In this document: piece after piece, positions 23,036-40,900 of the stretch
How positions within the stretch are numbered: position 1 is the first letter of the stretch
How the letters are laid out: each line of letters begins with the position of its first letter
Made by a program: the position numbers and the translations under genes
The notes under the pieces: model-generated
What the model saw: the letters and a program-made list of their open reading frames with translations, nothing else
The model's database searches: none
Told to the model about the DNA's origin: nothing
Assembly (NCBI GenBank): GCA_003117195.1
Contig: BDSI01000013.1
Span: 1,564,332 to 1,628,331 of the forward strand
Origin: Eudorina sp. 2006-703-Eu-15
Taxonomy: Eukaryota; Chlorophyta; Chlorophyceae; Chlamydomonadales; Volvocaceae
Reading direction: 5' to 3'
DNA length: 64,000 bases

Positions 23036-25381
23036 GCGTTTGTGGCGTTGTTCGGTAACCCACTCGCTGTAATAGCATTCAAATATTGTGATTGCGTCCG
23101 CGCGTGCGCCCTCGCGCGCTGTCAGTGCGGACCGGGCGTGTTCGTATCTACGTTTATTCGTGCGTTTGTGTATTTCGAGTTGTCATTGTTTTAACCTTTG
23201 CATGGAGCTGGCCTGGCCATGGTCTGCATTTTGAAATGCGACTCGGGCAGGTTGCAATTTGGACCCGATGAACCGAGTTTGCGCGGATGGCTGAAGAACA
23301 TATGACGCTGGGTGTTTCGGACGGGTCCTGCTGTTGCGCGGGGATCCGGGACCGTTGGGTGAGGAGTTGTCGTTGACCAGAGCGATAGACGTCAAGACGG
23401 GAGAAGTGAGTGACATCGCCGAGCCAGGAGGGGTGGGGACAGAACCCCGCCCGACTGCCGGTTGCAGGAAAGAGAGGGTTTGGGGAGGGCATGGTGGTCG
23501 GGGAGGCGCAATAAAATGCCTCGCTATAGCACCCGAGATATCGAGTACACATGTCCTGCGTGAGCAGACGAAGAAAGCTTGAGTGCCCTTAGGGCCGGCA
23601 ACTGGCTTGAGTGCGCGGCGGAGCCTGTTTGTGAGTAATTTGATGCCTTTGCCAGCATGAGGAATGACTGCATTCATGCTTTTGGGAGAGAACTAGTATG
23701 CGCTGTATGCGACTCGGGGTTCCATCGACTTCTGTGCTGTTGCCAAAGGCTCAGTTGCTAACTACCGTGTAGCGCGACCGAAGGCTTTGGGCCTCGGGAG
23801 CGGTCTGGGAGCGGGCGGGGCGGGTGGGCGGGCATATTCCTCGTCCCGCTTGCAGCTCATCGCATTGCGCGTTGGCAATATGCTTTGCTGATTTCATGAT
23901 GCACCTGGCTTCTTGCCTTGCAGCATTCATTTCGGGTTGTGGAGTGGTCGGTGTGTATAGTAGCGGGATTTGAGCGCTAGCGATGCGCAGAGTGTGCAAG
24001 GAGTGGGCAAGTTGCGCGCGCTCGAGACGCGGACCCTTCAAGGCTTCGGGATAGATGGGAACGTGGCTATAGTCATATGGGACTGCTGCTGTGCAGGAAG
24101 GGATGTGGCGACAGTCTGGGCAAGGGTCTTGCTGTCGTGTGATTGCAAACACGCAGCTCGCCATATGGCTTGTGGCTGCGTGCTGCATAGCTTGCCATTC
24201 GAAGAAGAGCGTATTTTAGGTGTTTGACTTATCGCAGGCGTCCGCTCCATCAGGACGGATGCCAGATGGGTTTGTGTTCGATGGGGTGTTCGATGGGGTG
24301 TGCGCACAGTCACATGGACTGTGTTGTAGCAAGATCTTGTGCCTGTACTCTACATGGGAGTACCACTGCCCCTGTCTGAACCAATTTTATTTCTTGTCTT
24401 ACGATTATGTAATGAGAAGAGTCCGGTGTAGCGATTTGATTGTGGGTATCGGTGCGTCGGCCAGTCGTGGTGAGTTACATACTAATCAACATTCGTTTGA
24501 TGTAATATTTTATGTATGTCCGCTTCCATCACCGTTTACACGTGCATCGCAGCACGCCTGCGCGGTTCAATCACAATGTGCTGGCGCAAGGGTTCGTACA
24601 GATAGAGATACGTTCAGAGCCAGTCATGCGGTGTGTAGTTGAAATGCTGCATACATTCCACCTTTCTGCTATGATCCCATGGGACCACAACAATGTGAGC
24701 AAACACAAATCGCCATTACAAGGATGTACACGTGCAGCCGTACTCATCATACAATCCACCGTCAGCAGCCGATCCTTGGGAAACCTGCTTAACGATTGCC
24801 GACAAAAAGATCCTGCATGTTGTGAATGCGCCATCGACATGCATCAACGCCTCCACCTTTTCCCAGCACCCTGCAGATGTGCTTCTGCCCCGCGGTGTAA
24901 TGACACCTTGCAGCGGGATAACACCAACCGTGCAACGGTCCCACTCCATGATCCCCCGCGGATCCGGTCTGCATAGTGTCGCCGACCCCTTCCCTCCACC
25001 CCCGCCGCATCGGTCCGTAGTTTTCACTGGGAACGTGTCGTCGCAGTCTATAGTGCAACGCATGCAGAACCTCTAATCCGACGTGCATTTAATGTGCCGC
25101 AATTTCCGAAAGCGACCCATTAAGCACCGAAACATCAGGTCTACGTCACGTCACCGAATGTACACTCTTCGTCGTCAATGGGTTTAAAAAATTACACCAG
25201 TAGTAAACGGAACGGCGACCTCCACCATGGTCGCAAGCCTGGGTACCCCCACAGTTGTACCCCCACAGTTTAGACCTTTCGGGCTGTACGCAGCAACCCC
25301 ACATTCAGGTCAAACCTACGCTCCGACCAAACATCACTTCCGAGTTGCAGTATGGGAAGGTCAGGCCGTTCCCGTCACGTT
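23036..25381. other. Convergent intergenic region between ACHT and CDC48
   Basis: It holds the 3' ends of two converging genes: TGTAA at 23068-23072 (plus) and TTACA at 25192-25196 (TGTAA on minus, about 186 bases after the CDC48 stop). Nothing else in these 2.3 kb could be supported as a gene on either strand. Confidence 0.45.
25192..25196 (-). terminator. Polyadenylation word TGTAA of CDC48
   Basis: Read on the minus strand the bases are TGTAA, about 186 bases after the CDC48 stop codon. Confidence 0.5.
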
Positions 25382-30498
<5,117 letters not shown>

Positions 30499-32097
30499 GT
30501 TTATCGGAAAACGTTAGGAAGACCCGCCACCTACTAAGTAAACCGGTATAATGGCAAGTACACAGGGAAACTGTTTCCTTTGTGTAATCCCCGGAACTCA
30601 ATGGTTGCCGCTTGTGGTAAAGCACAGTCCAAAGTGAAGGGGCAAGTGCCCGATCACATATAAAATTGATGAGGGCTTACGAGAATGCCGTATACCGTAA
30701 CTCTTTCGACCTCACGACTTCATGACCGGCCCGGTATCGAGACAGTTCTATGACCTGCTGTATATTATCCTTCCACTCCATTACTTCATGTGGCGTTGCA
30801 TGGTTTTACAAGCATCGACGATCTGTCCACCTTGTGGACGCGGGGCCACAAAATAGGACATTTTCGGACAAAGGATATTGTCCACCTATTTCGAATAGTT
30901 AACCAGACGCGCTGCACCATGTAAGCAGAGGCCACCGAGTAAGCCCGAGTAGGTCAGCGGGTTTGCAATGGGCAGAGCCGACTGGCTCTGGTATGGAGGT
31001 GCCCACTACCCACTGCGGGCGCAGAAGGTGTCGGTTAACAAGCATTACTCACAAACGTTTCGCGCCGGGTGCGCAACAACTCAGAATGTAAAACCGTTGT
31101 CCGCGGGCCAATGCCATGCGAGTGGTACATATTCGTCGTCTGATGCATTCATCCCATGGCCATAATGCTCATTGTTTTGTATCGTTGATCCTGTCGATCC
31201 ACGTACCTCGAAACATGGACGGGGCAACGAACTAAAGGCGTCTATTCTGCGGGGCCATCCCGGAAGGACATACTTGGGCCCAGTAAAGTAGGCGTTTGCC
31301 CATCTACGGCAACTCTGGTTAAGTTCCGGTCAGAATATGGCTTTCCCACCAGGGCGAGCAGTCGTCAGCCCTGGTCAGCGTTGTCCAAGTTTGAACGGGC
31401 CGATCGGGCACAGGAAACTGGGGCAGTGAATAGCTGGACGCTTCAGAAGACAGGTGACGCTTAAAAGGGTCAACTCGCAACGCACCAAGGAATTCCACTA
31501 AGGCTTTCTGAATGTCCTCTGATGCCTGAAAGTGTCAAGCAGCCCTCCGGTACCAACGCCACACACAACGTTAAGCGGTTACTAGGAAAGGCAATGGTGA
31601 CGCTTCAGTAACCTGGTGGGTTGGTCGATATGGCTGCACGAAACCCCCCCTCTTTCTCCCCCCCACCCCCAGCGGGTGGTGTTGTGGTGGATGGGTGCGC
31701 AGTCCGAGGCAACTACGAGCCATCTGAGCCCCTTGAAACGCCCGGTCGGGACTAAGGGTCCACCTTGTAACGGTTACATCAATACATATTCTGTGCACTG
31801 ACCCTGACTACTGGTACTTAAGGCCGTCGGCTGGGCCACTCGCCACGTTGGTGCAATTGTTTCAGTTGTCCGCACATCAACCGGCTGTGACGTGGGCCTT
31901 TGCGATGACACAGTGGTCCACCTGTTAGGAAGCGCGGTCCGCTCGGATCGTGCCTGTACGAATGTGATCAGCATTGTCCCGTACTTCCGTACGGCCGACA
32001 AGCCGTTAGTGCCCCATCAGCCATTACAAAATACTGATTCGGTGCTGTGTTGATTCCACTAAAATTTCTGCGCTCAGATGCGGGTGTCGCACTACGA
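30499..32097. promoter_or_regulatory. Divergent upstream region of CDC48 and SppA
   Basis: CDC48 (minus) and SppA (plus) start about 1.6 kb apart. The region is less GC-rich than the genes and has no convincing frame on either strand. It must contain both promoters and 5' untranslated regions, but no element could be assigned. Confidence 0.4.
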
Positions 32098-35000
32098 ATG
32101 AGTAGGTTGGTGGCAACAACAATGCCCGCTCTATCTTTCGTAATGATATTGTTTAATGACGCTATTCTTTGGTGTATGCCTGCATTTTGATTGCTCTGCA
32201 GTTCCACGTCATCCGGGCTGTTCACCAGTATTCGAAAGGGCGTTGGCACAGGGCTCGCGTTCGCAGGAGCTGGCGCCCTGCTCAGCTCTGCCGTGCTCGG
32301 TATTGCCCGCTACCGCGCAGCTCAGGTGAATAGGTGATACTTTGGAATCAAGTGCACAAGCTTTGCGGTCTCACCTGTAAAGTTAATTAGGAAGGGTGTT
32401 GCTTTCCGTCAGACGTCACTTTAGGTTTACCTGCGCCTGGCACTTTCTCCGTCTCATCATGCAATGAAATGCTTATCTTTGTCTTGAAAAGCATTGTTGA
32501 TTGGCTTGAAGGATTTGCGCGGAGAATTTGCACGTGGCAAAGCAACTCGTGCGCGATTCAGTTCCCCGGGCTCCCTACGTGGGCGCCCTGCGAATGGCTT
32601 GTGGCTATACCGCAACCCCCTAACAATCTCCCCCTGATGCTGCCTGGCGCCACAGGCGGATGCCCAGCTTCCTTGCGAGTTCGTGCTTGAGCTGCCCCTG
32701 GATCGCCTCCATATCGTGGAGGCGGTCAACGCGAGCCCCCTGGCCTTCCTGACGGGGGACACCAACCAGGTGCAGCTGGGGCGCGAGATCTGCCGGGATC
32801 TGCAAGCCGTTAGGTTAGGTAAAAGCATGCATCTCATCTTAAAGTACAAGTACAATCTGATTGTTTTTCCAATCTGCGTCGTCGGGCAGCCAGAGGCGGC
32901 GGACGCCATGGGAACGCGACACGCTGCCATCTGCGCTGTCTTGGTGTGGCGCCCGTTGGCAGGCACACCCAGGGGCCAGCCCGCGGATCCATTTCTGGGC
33001 CGGGCTTGCAGCTCGCACTACTTGTACCGTGCATCGCTGGCAGCGCGGTCGTGCTGCCGCGTGCGCTCGCGAGCGCAATGGCTGCTGTTGTTTGCCGGCA
33101 CCACTTCGGGAAAGCGTTCTGCTCCGTCAATGTGTGCTGGGTTCGCCCGGCTAGTCCTTCAACAGTTCCTGGGCAGAACGTGCCTGCCGGGCGAGGGGCT
33201 TCGGAGGGCGAGAGCTGAGGCGCCAGCCAAGCGCCGGGCGCCCGACTGCTTAACCTTGCTTTAACACCCATGCTCCCTCCATGCTCCATGAGCTGCTTTA
33301 CCTGAAGCGGAACGTTCTGGAGCTGTCCTGTTCCTCCATGTTCCAGTCCAGCCAGCAGTCACCGGACTTGGCCATCTCCCCTCGCCATCTTGTTGGCCAT
33401 CTGCCCTTCACTGCGTGCTGCGGGCGGGTGCCCTTCCCGGCGACCACGCTGGCCGGCACGCTGACAATGGTCTCGTCCCCGCCGGGTGCACACGCCCCCT
33501 CTCCTCCCTTAGTTGGGGTACCGACTGTGTGAATCTGTAGCCGGCTCCCGCAGCGTGTTGAGCGAGGATCCCGCTGTGTGTCTGTGTGTTTAACAAGAAG
33601 CCCACCCATAACCGCCCAGGCCCGGTGTGTCTGTGTGTTTGTGTCCCTGGGACTGCGGCAGGTGGAGCTGCCCCAGGTGGTTTCGGCGCTGCGCAGCGCC
33701 GCCAAGGATGAGCGGTGTCGTGGTCTGGTGGCCTACTTGGGCGCCCGGGAAAACTTGGGCGGGCTGGCGTCCACACAGGTGGGGAGCAGGGGAGCGGTCC
33801 TCTGACCAGTGCGCGGCCTCGGATGGGCCGGCAAGGAAGCACCGCCCTGGATGAAGCTGCACCGGATGGGGATGGGCTGGGGTTGCCGGCGCCACAGGCG
33901 GGAGGGTCTCTTATGACATCGGGCCTTAGTGTCCATCAGGACAGCGAAACCGCAGAAGAGTCATCGAATGGGCTGCAGGTGTCCTCCGGGCGGTCGACGA
34001 CGCCGCCGCGGCCCCGTCCCCGGAGCTCTCCTCCTGCTTCGCGCCTCTCGCGCAGTCCCCACATGCATAGCACATGCACCATTCCCTCCCGCGTGCCGCC
34101 CCAACCTATCCGCCCCTTGTGCGCCCACGGGGTGCTCCCCACGTCCACGACCCGTCCCCACGTTCAGGAGCTCCGCGACGCCATCCTGAGCTTTCGGACG
34201 GCTGCTGCGGGGCGGCTCGGGGTGCCGGGCGTCACCACCGCCGCGTTCGCCAGCAGCTACGGCGAGGCCGGCACGAGCGGCATGGCGCAGTACATGCTGG
34301 CCACGGCCTGCGAGCGAGTGTTCATGCAGCCGTCGGGTGAGCGCCAGGTCTCAGGCCTCAGGTCTCAGGCGGTGAGCATGTGGCCGCGAGGCGCCTCGGT
34401 GTCTGACTGGGGGTGGGTGGGCTGGCGGACAGGAGGACAGGATACACGGGTGGGTAGCTAGGAGGGTTTGACAGCTGGCTGGCCGCTTCTGTCTGTTCTT
34501 CGTGCGGCGCTCGCGCCGCTCAGTTGGCCCCATCACTTCCTGCTCCGCCCTGTAAACGTTGAAGGCGCTGACTGATGCCTGCCGTACAGACAGTGCCTAC
34601 ATGTCTTCCATGCGCATAGCATGCCCGTACAGATTCTCACTGTAGCATCACTGTGTGGGGATGGATCCGTCCCGTGCCGGCGCCGGCACCGCCGCTGACG
34701 CCGCCCGCAGGCATGCTGGGCCTGGTCGGGCTGGAGAGCCGCGGCTTCTTCGCGCGCGGTCTGCTGGAGCGGCTGCGCGCCGAGCCGCTCATCCTGGCCC
34801 GCGAGGAGTACAAGTCCGCCGCCAACTTCCTGAAGGAGGCCAGCTTCACGGAGGCACAGCGGGAGAACGTGGCGGGCCTGCTGGGCGACGTGGCGGCGCA
34901 GGTGGGGACCGGGGGTGCGGCGGCGCGCATGCGGCACGGGGGAAGGCGAGACGCCACAAGGGGGGCATTCGTCCACAAAGTGGACGGCCGGGCAGCTGTC

Positions 35001-37836
35001 GCGTCATGGGGCCCGGTGCAGGCGAGGCTCGTGGCTCGTGGGGGCGTGCGTGGGATATGGCCACGTGTGATTTGCGGATTTGATGAAGTGAAGGGTGTCA
35101 GTCGCGTCATCGGGCCCGGTGCATGCACTGCAACTGCCTGCTGCGCGTGCCGGTGCCTGCGTCCAGATGTTGGCTACCATGGGCTCCGGCCGCGGCGTCC
35201 CGGCGGAGGCGGTGCGGGCGGCCATGGACGAGGGGCCGCTGCTGCCCGCTGCTGCCACCGACCTCAAGCTTTTGGACGGCACCAAATACAAGTGAGGGCT
35301 CTGGGAATTCTGGGCTCGCGGAATCCTGGGCTCTCGGGCGGGCGGGCTCGCGTGCGGGCGGGTGAAAGGGTGTGACGGTGGGGCAATGGGGCCTTGTTGC
35401 GGTGCGTGTGGGTGTTTGGGGGCATCGGCACGGCGGCTGCGGGTCCTGTCCGTCGGGTTGGGCAAAGGGTTGATTGCGGCTATAGTACCTGATTATTCGC
35501 ATCGACTGCCGTTGCCGACGAGGGTATTGATGTTGTACGTGGTTACGTGGTGGCTCCGCGCTCTATTTTATTGTGTCAGGGACGAGGTCCAGTCGCTGTT
35601 CCCGCTCAGCGACAAGGCGCTCAAGGAGGAGAAGACCCGGCTGGGCAAGAAGCACAAGCGGCGGCAGGTGGGGGGGGGCCGGGATCCACGGTCCACGGAA
35701 TCATCGCCTTACATCCTCCTCTCCTCTCCTCCCCTCTCCGCTTCAATCTGCTTGATTTGGTCGATTCGGCGGCCTTGCCTCCGAGTGTGCATGCTCATCA
35801 TCGCGGCCATCGCAGTCCGACACCCGCCCTCATCACCACCAGCGGCATGTGAACCGCCACCCCACAGCCACAGCAAGTATAAGCCCACGACCATCCCAGC
35901 CCGCGCGGCCCCTCCTGGCGGCCACCCCGACGGCCACCCGGGCCCTGCGGCCCTGCACCACCCGGGCCCTGCACCACCCGGGCCTGCACCCGGGCCCTGC
36001 ACCACCCGGGCCCTGCACCACCCGGGTCCTGCACCACCACCCGGGTCCTGCACCACCCGGGTCCTGCCCTGCACCACCCGGCCCTGCACCACCCGCCCTG
36101 CACCACGGTCCTGCACCACCCCGGCCCTGCACCACCCGGGCGCCTGCACCACCCGGGTCCTGCACCACCCGGGTCCTGCACCACCCGGGCCTGCACCACC
36201 CGGGCCCTGCACCCCCGGCCCTGCACCACCCGGCCCTGCACCACCCGGGTCCTGCCACACCCGGGCCCTGCACCACCGGGCCCTGCACCACCCGGGTCCT
36301 GCACCACCCCCTGCACCACCCGGGCCCTGCACCACCCGGGCCCTGCACCACCCGGGCCCTGCACCACCCGGGTCCTGCACCACCCGGGTCCCTGCACCAC
36401 CCGGGCCCTGCACCACCCGGGCCCTGCACCACCCGGGTCCTGCACCACCCGGGCCCTGCACCACCCGGGCCCTGCACCACCCGGGCCCTGCACCACCCGG
36501 GCCCTGCACCACCCGGCCCCCCCCCCCTGCACCACCCGGGTCCTGCACCACCCGGCCCTGCACCACCCGGGCCTGCACCACCCGGGCNNNNNNNNNNNNN
36601 NNNNNNNNNNNNNNNNNNNNNNNNNNNNNNNNNNNNNNNNNNNNNNNNNNNNNNNNNNNNNNNNNNNNNNNNNNNNNNNNNNNNNNNNNNNNNNNNNNNN
36701 NNNNNNNNNNNNNNNNNNNNNNNNNNNNNNNNNNNNNNNNNNNNNNNNNNNNNNNNNNNNNNNNNNNNNNNNNNNNNNNNNNNNNNNNNNNNNNNNNNNN
36801 NNNNNNNNNNNNNNNNNNNNNNNNNNNNNNNNNNNNNNNNNNNNNNNNNNNNNNNNNNNNNNNNNNNNNNNNNNNNNNNNNNNNNNNNNNCCACACCACC
36901 CGGGCCCTGCACCACCCGGGCCCTGCACCACCCGGGTCCTGCACCACCCGGGTCCTGCACCACCCGGGCCCTGCACCACCCGGGTCCTGCACCACCCGGG
37001 CCCTGCACCACCCGGGTCCTGCACCACCCGGGCCCTGCACCACCCGGCCCTGCACCACCCGGGTCCTGCACCACCCGGGCCCTGCACCACCCGGGCCTGC
37101 ACCACCCGGGCCCTGCACCACCCGGGTCCTGCACCACCCGGGTCCTGCACCACCCGGGTCCTGCACCACCCGGGCCCTGCACCACCCGGCCCTGCACCAC
37201 CCGGGTCCTGCACCACCCGGGTCCTGCACCACCCGGGCCCTGCACCACCCGGGCCCTGCACCACCCGGGCCCTGCACCACCCGGGTCCTGCACCACCCGG
37301 GTCCTGCACCACCCGGGCCCTGCACCACCCGGGCCCTGCACCACCCGGGTCCTGCACCACCCGGGCCCTGCACCACCCGGGTCCTGCACCACCCGGGCCC
37401 TGCACCACCCGGGTCCTGCACCACCCGGGTCCTGCACCACCCGGGCCCTGCACCACCCGGGTCCTGCACCACCCGGGCCCTGCACCACCCGGGTCCTGCA
37501 CCACCCGGGCCCTGCACCACCCGGGCCCTGCACCACCCGGGCCTGCACCACCCGGGCCTGCACCACCCGGCCCTGCACCACCCGGGCCCTGCACCACCCG
37601 GGCCCTGCACCACCCGGGTCCTGCACCACCCGGGTCCTGCACCACCCGGGCCCTGCACCACCCGGGCCTGCACCACCCGGCCCTGCACCACCCGGGCCTG
37701 CCCCCCCCCCACCACCCGGGCCCTGCACCACCCGGGTCCTGCACCACCCGGGCCCTGCACCACCCGGGTCCTGCACCACCCGGGCCCTGCACCACCCGGG
37801 TCCTGCACCACCCGGGCCCTGCACCACCCGCCCTGC

Positions 37837-37869
<33 letters not shown>

Positions 37870-37963
37870 ACCCGGGTCCTGCACCACCCGGGCCCTGCAC
37901 CACCCGGGCCTGCACCACCCGGGCCCTGCACCACCCGGGTCCTGCACCACCCGGGCCTGCACC

Positions 37964-37998
<35 letters not shown>

Positions 37999-40900
37999 TG
38001 CACCACCCGCCCCCCCCCCCCCCCCCCCCCCCCCCGGTCCTGCACCACCCGGGTCCTGCACCACCCGGGTCCTGCACCACCCGGGCCCTGCACCACCCGG
38101 GTCCTGCACCACCCGGGTCCTGCACCACCCGGGTCCTGCACCACCCGGGCCCTGCATCCCCTGCTCAGGAGGACACCCGCATGGCCCGAGTGCCCCTCGA
38201 CAAGTACATCCGGCTGATGGAGCTCAAGAAGGCGTCGGCCGCCAGCGGGGAGGGCCCCGCGGGCTGGCTCAGCGGCACCGCCTTCGAGGGGCTGGTGCTG
38301 TTGGCCAGGGGCAAGCAGCCGGTGAGTCCAGCGCGAGCCCGAGGGTGGCTGGGCAAGCAGGCCCCCGCCGGGAGCAGGGACTCGCTCGGGTTCACGCGCC
38401 GCATTTTTATGTCCAAGTAGTGGGAGCGCAAATGCTCGGCGGGGAGGGTACTCGTACTCCGCTGGTGTCCACGTGGCGACGGTGTGGGCAAATCGGTGTG
38501 CGTGACACCGCCCCTTCCTCGCACGGCATCACCCCGGCTGCACACGCCCGCCGGCGGCAGGGCAAGTTATGCTGCAACGTCCCGAACGCGATGTGATCCC
38601 CCGGATCCCGGCAGCATGGCACACAGACACAGGTCGGCAGGTCTCTGCTCTAAACACACACACACACACACACGTCTTGACCGTCGGGGCCCGCACGCCG
38701 CGTCAGCGGCCGCAAGCTGCCTCTCCTCGCCGCTGACGTGCCGCATCTGCCCCGCCCCGCCCCGCCTGGTCGGGCGCTGCCCCGCCCTGCCCCGCTCTGC
38801 CCCGCCCTGCCCCGTCCCGCCCCGCCTAGGGCGAGATCTCCAGCAAGAAGCGCAAGGTGGCGGTGGTGACGGCCGCTGGGCCCATCGTGCAGGGCCCCGT
38901 GTCGCCGGGGCAGTCCCAGGGACAGGTGGGCAGGGGGCCACGGGGAAGCGGCCGGAGGGTCCAGCGTCCAGGGGCTGAAACAAAAACGACGCCGGGTTGC
39001 GGTGGGCGTGGGAAGGTCTGTAAGGTCCGCGGGGCGGCCGGGGCAGGATGGTACCGCACCAGATGTTGTCAGGTGGGTAGGAAGATATGGTGTCGGCCGA
39101 CATGCACTCCTGAAGCGATGGAGGCAGCCGCACACGGTCTTCCCCCTCCACCCCCTCTGTCAGTCAGCGCAGTGCCAATATGTCTACCAATTTCGTATAC
39201 CCCTCTGGCCCCTCTGTGCTCCCCGCGCAGGTGATTGACGCCACCAAGCTTTCCCGCCACCTGGCAGCGCTGCTGGAGGACCCCACAGGTGGGGGTTGGG
39301 GGTTAAGTTGGGGGTTGGGGCCGAGCGGGTGGGGTGCAGTGCGGTGCGGTGCAGTGCAGTGCCTGGAAATGGTTGGCAGTCCGCGGCTCGCCCTCGCGGT
39401 GACGCCGACGGTCTGCTACTGCTGCATGTGGAGTAGCGGCAGCTGAGGCTACTGCGATGGAGAACTGTAGCTGCTTGCCACAGGAGATTCCGGGCGTTCG
39501 GGACCGGCCCCTTCTGATCCGCATTGCGCGTCTCGCCCCTTCCCCCCATTCCCCAACTCAGTGCGCGCGGTGGTGGTCCGGGTCAACTCGCCGGGCGGCA
39601 GCGCGCTGGCCTCCGACACGCTGCACCACGAGCTGATGAGGCTGCGGGCTGCGGGCAAAAAGGTGGTCGTCAGGTACGATTTCGTATGGTTTTGAACGGG
39701 AGGGAGGAAAGGGTGAAAGGCAGGGCCGCGCAGGCGTGTGCCAGACCCCCGGATGGAGCGGCAGCTGGACTCTGGTTTGGCTGGTCGGCCTGGTAGGGCT
39801 GGCTGGAGAGGGTCGTGTCCACCCGTAAGGATCGCACACAGGGGCGGGCGGGCTGGGTCGCTAGGACGGCTTTTGGATTTGAAGCAGCATACCGAACGCG
39901 GATTCAGCAGGGTGAAACTCGCTCGTCCCGCTGGTGTTTGAACCCGATACCAGGGCCTGCTGCTCGCTTACCGTCCACACACAGATCTGCACACAGGCGG
40001 CCGCAGGGTCTCCCTTCTCTGTGTCCACGTGGGCCTTGTGTGTCTATGGTTAGGGCCGTTGGTAGGGACCGTCACGTTGGGAGTCTGGGGGCCCCCGCCG
40101 CTGCCGACCGTGCAGACCGTGCCGTGCCGTGTGCCCCCCCCCCCACCTCCCCCGCAGCATGGGCGACGTGGCGGCCAGCGGGGGCTACTACATCGCCGCC
40201 GCCGCCGACCGCATCGTGGCGCAGCCGGGCACCGTGACGGGCAGCATCGGGGTGCTGTTCGGGAAGGTCAACATCGGGGGGTCGTTGCGGGAGGTGGGCG
40301 TCAACACGGAGGAGGTCAAGGTGAGGGCAGGGCAGGGCAGGTGGCCCGGGCTAACGGGCTGGGAGGGTGGGTGGGTGGGTGGGTGCGCGGGTGGGTCATT
40401 GGGGGCTCGCACGGGCGGTATCAGGGCTGCATGCCGCGTCCAAGACAGCGACAGAGGGACGGCGGCACGGCGTCTCTACCCGTGTGACGTCATGCGTGTG
40501 ACGCATGACGTCATCGGCCGGTGCTGGCATCGCACATAACACAGCGCCCCATGCTGTAGTGGTCCTGCAGTAACCTGTGACCGGTAGACATCGGCTTGCA
40601 CGGACTGGTCCTCAAAGCGGATCACGACGCACCCCTCGCCGTCATTTGTCCTTGTCTGTTGATCCGATCCCGACGACCATCCTCCGTCTCTAGCGGCGCC
40701 TCCCCGGCGTGTCTTATGTCAACACCGCGGAGCGCCTGCCCATGACAGCACGCCTCCTGGACCCCCCTGGACCTGCCAGGACCTCCCTGGACCCGGTACC
40801 CTGCATCCAAGCGCCTCCCTCGTGATCTCCCCCTCGCATCCTGCATCCCCCAGACCGTCCATCCCGGTGTCCCTGACCATCCCTTCCTCGTGTCCCTCTT

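Noticed and set aside
35937..38160. CRISPR-like appearance of regular repeats
   Set aside because: Units are contiguous 16-mers without unique spacers, in a eukaryotic intron.
35362..38596. Open frames of 750-950 codons on both strands over the satellite
   Set aside because: They arise because a stop-free 16-base repeat reads open in all frames; they cross a gap of N and known exon borders.
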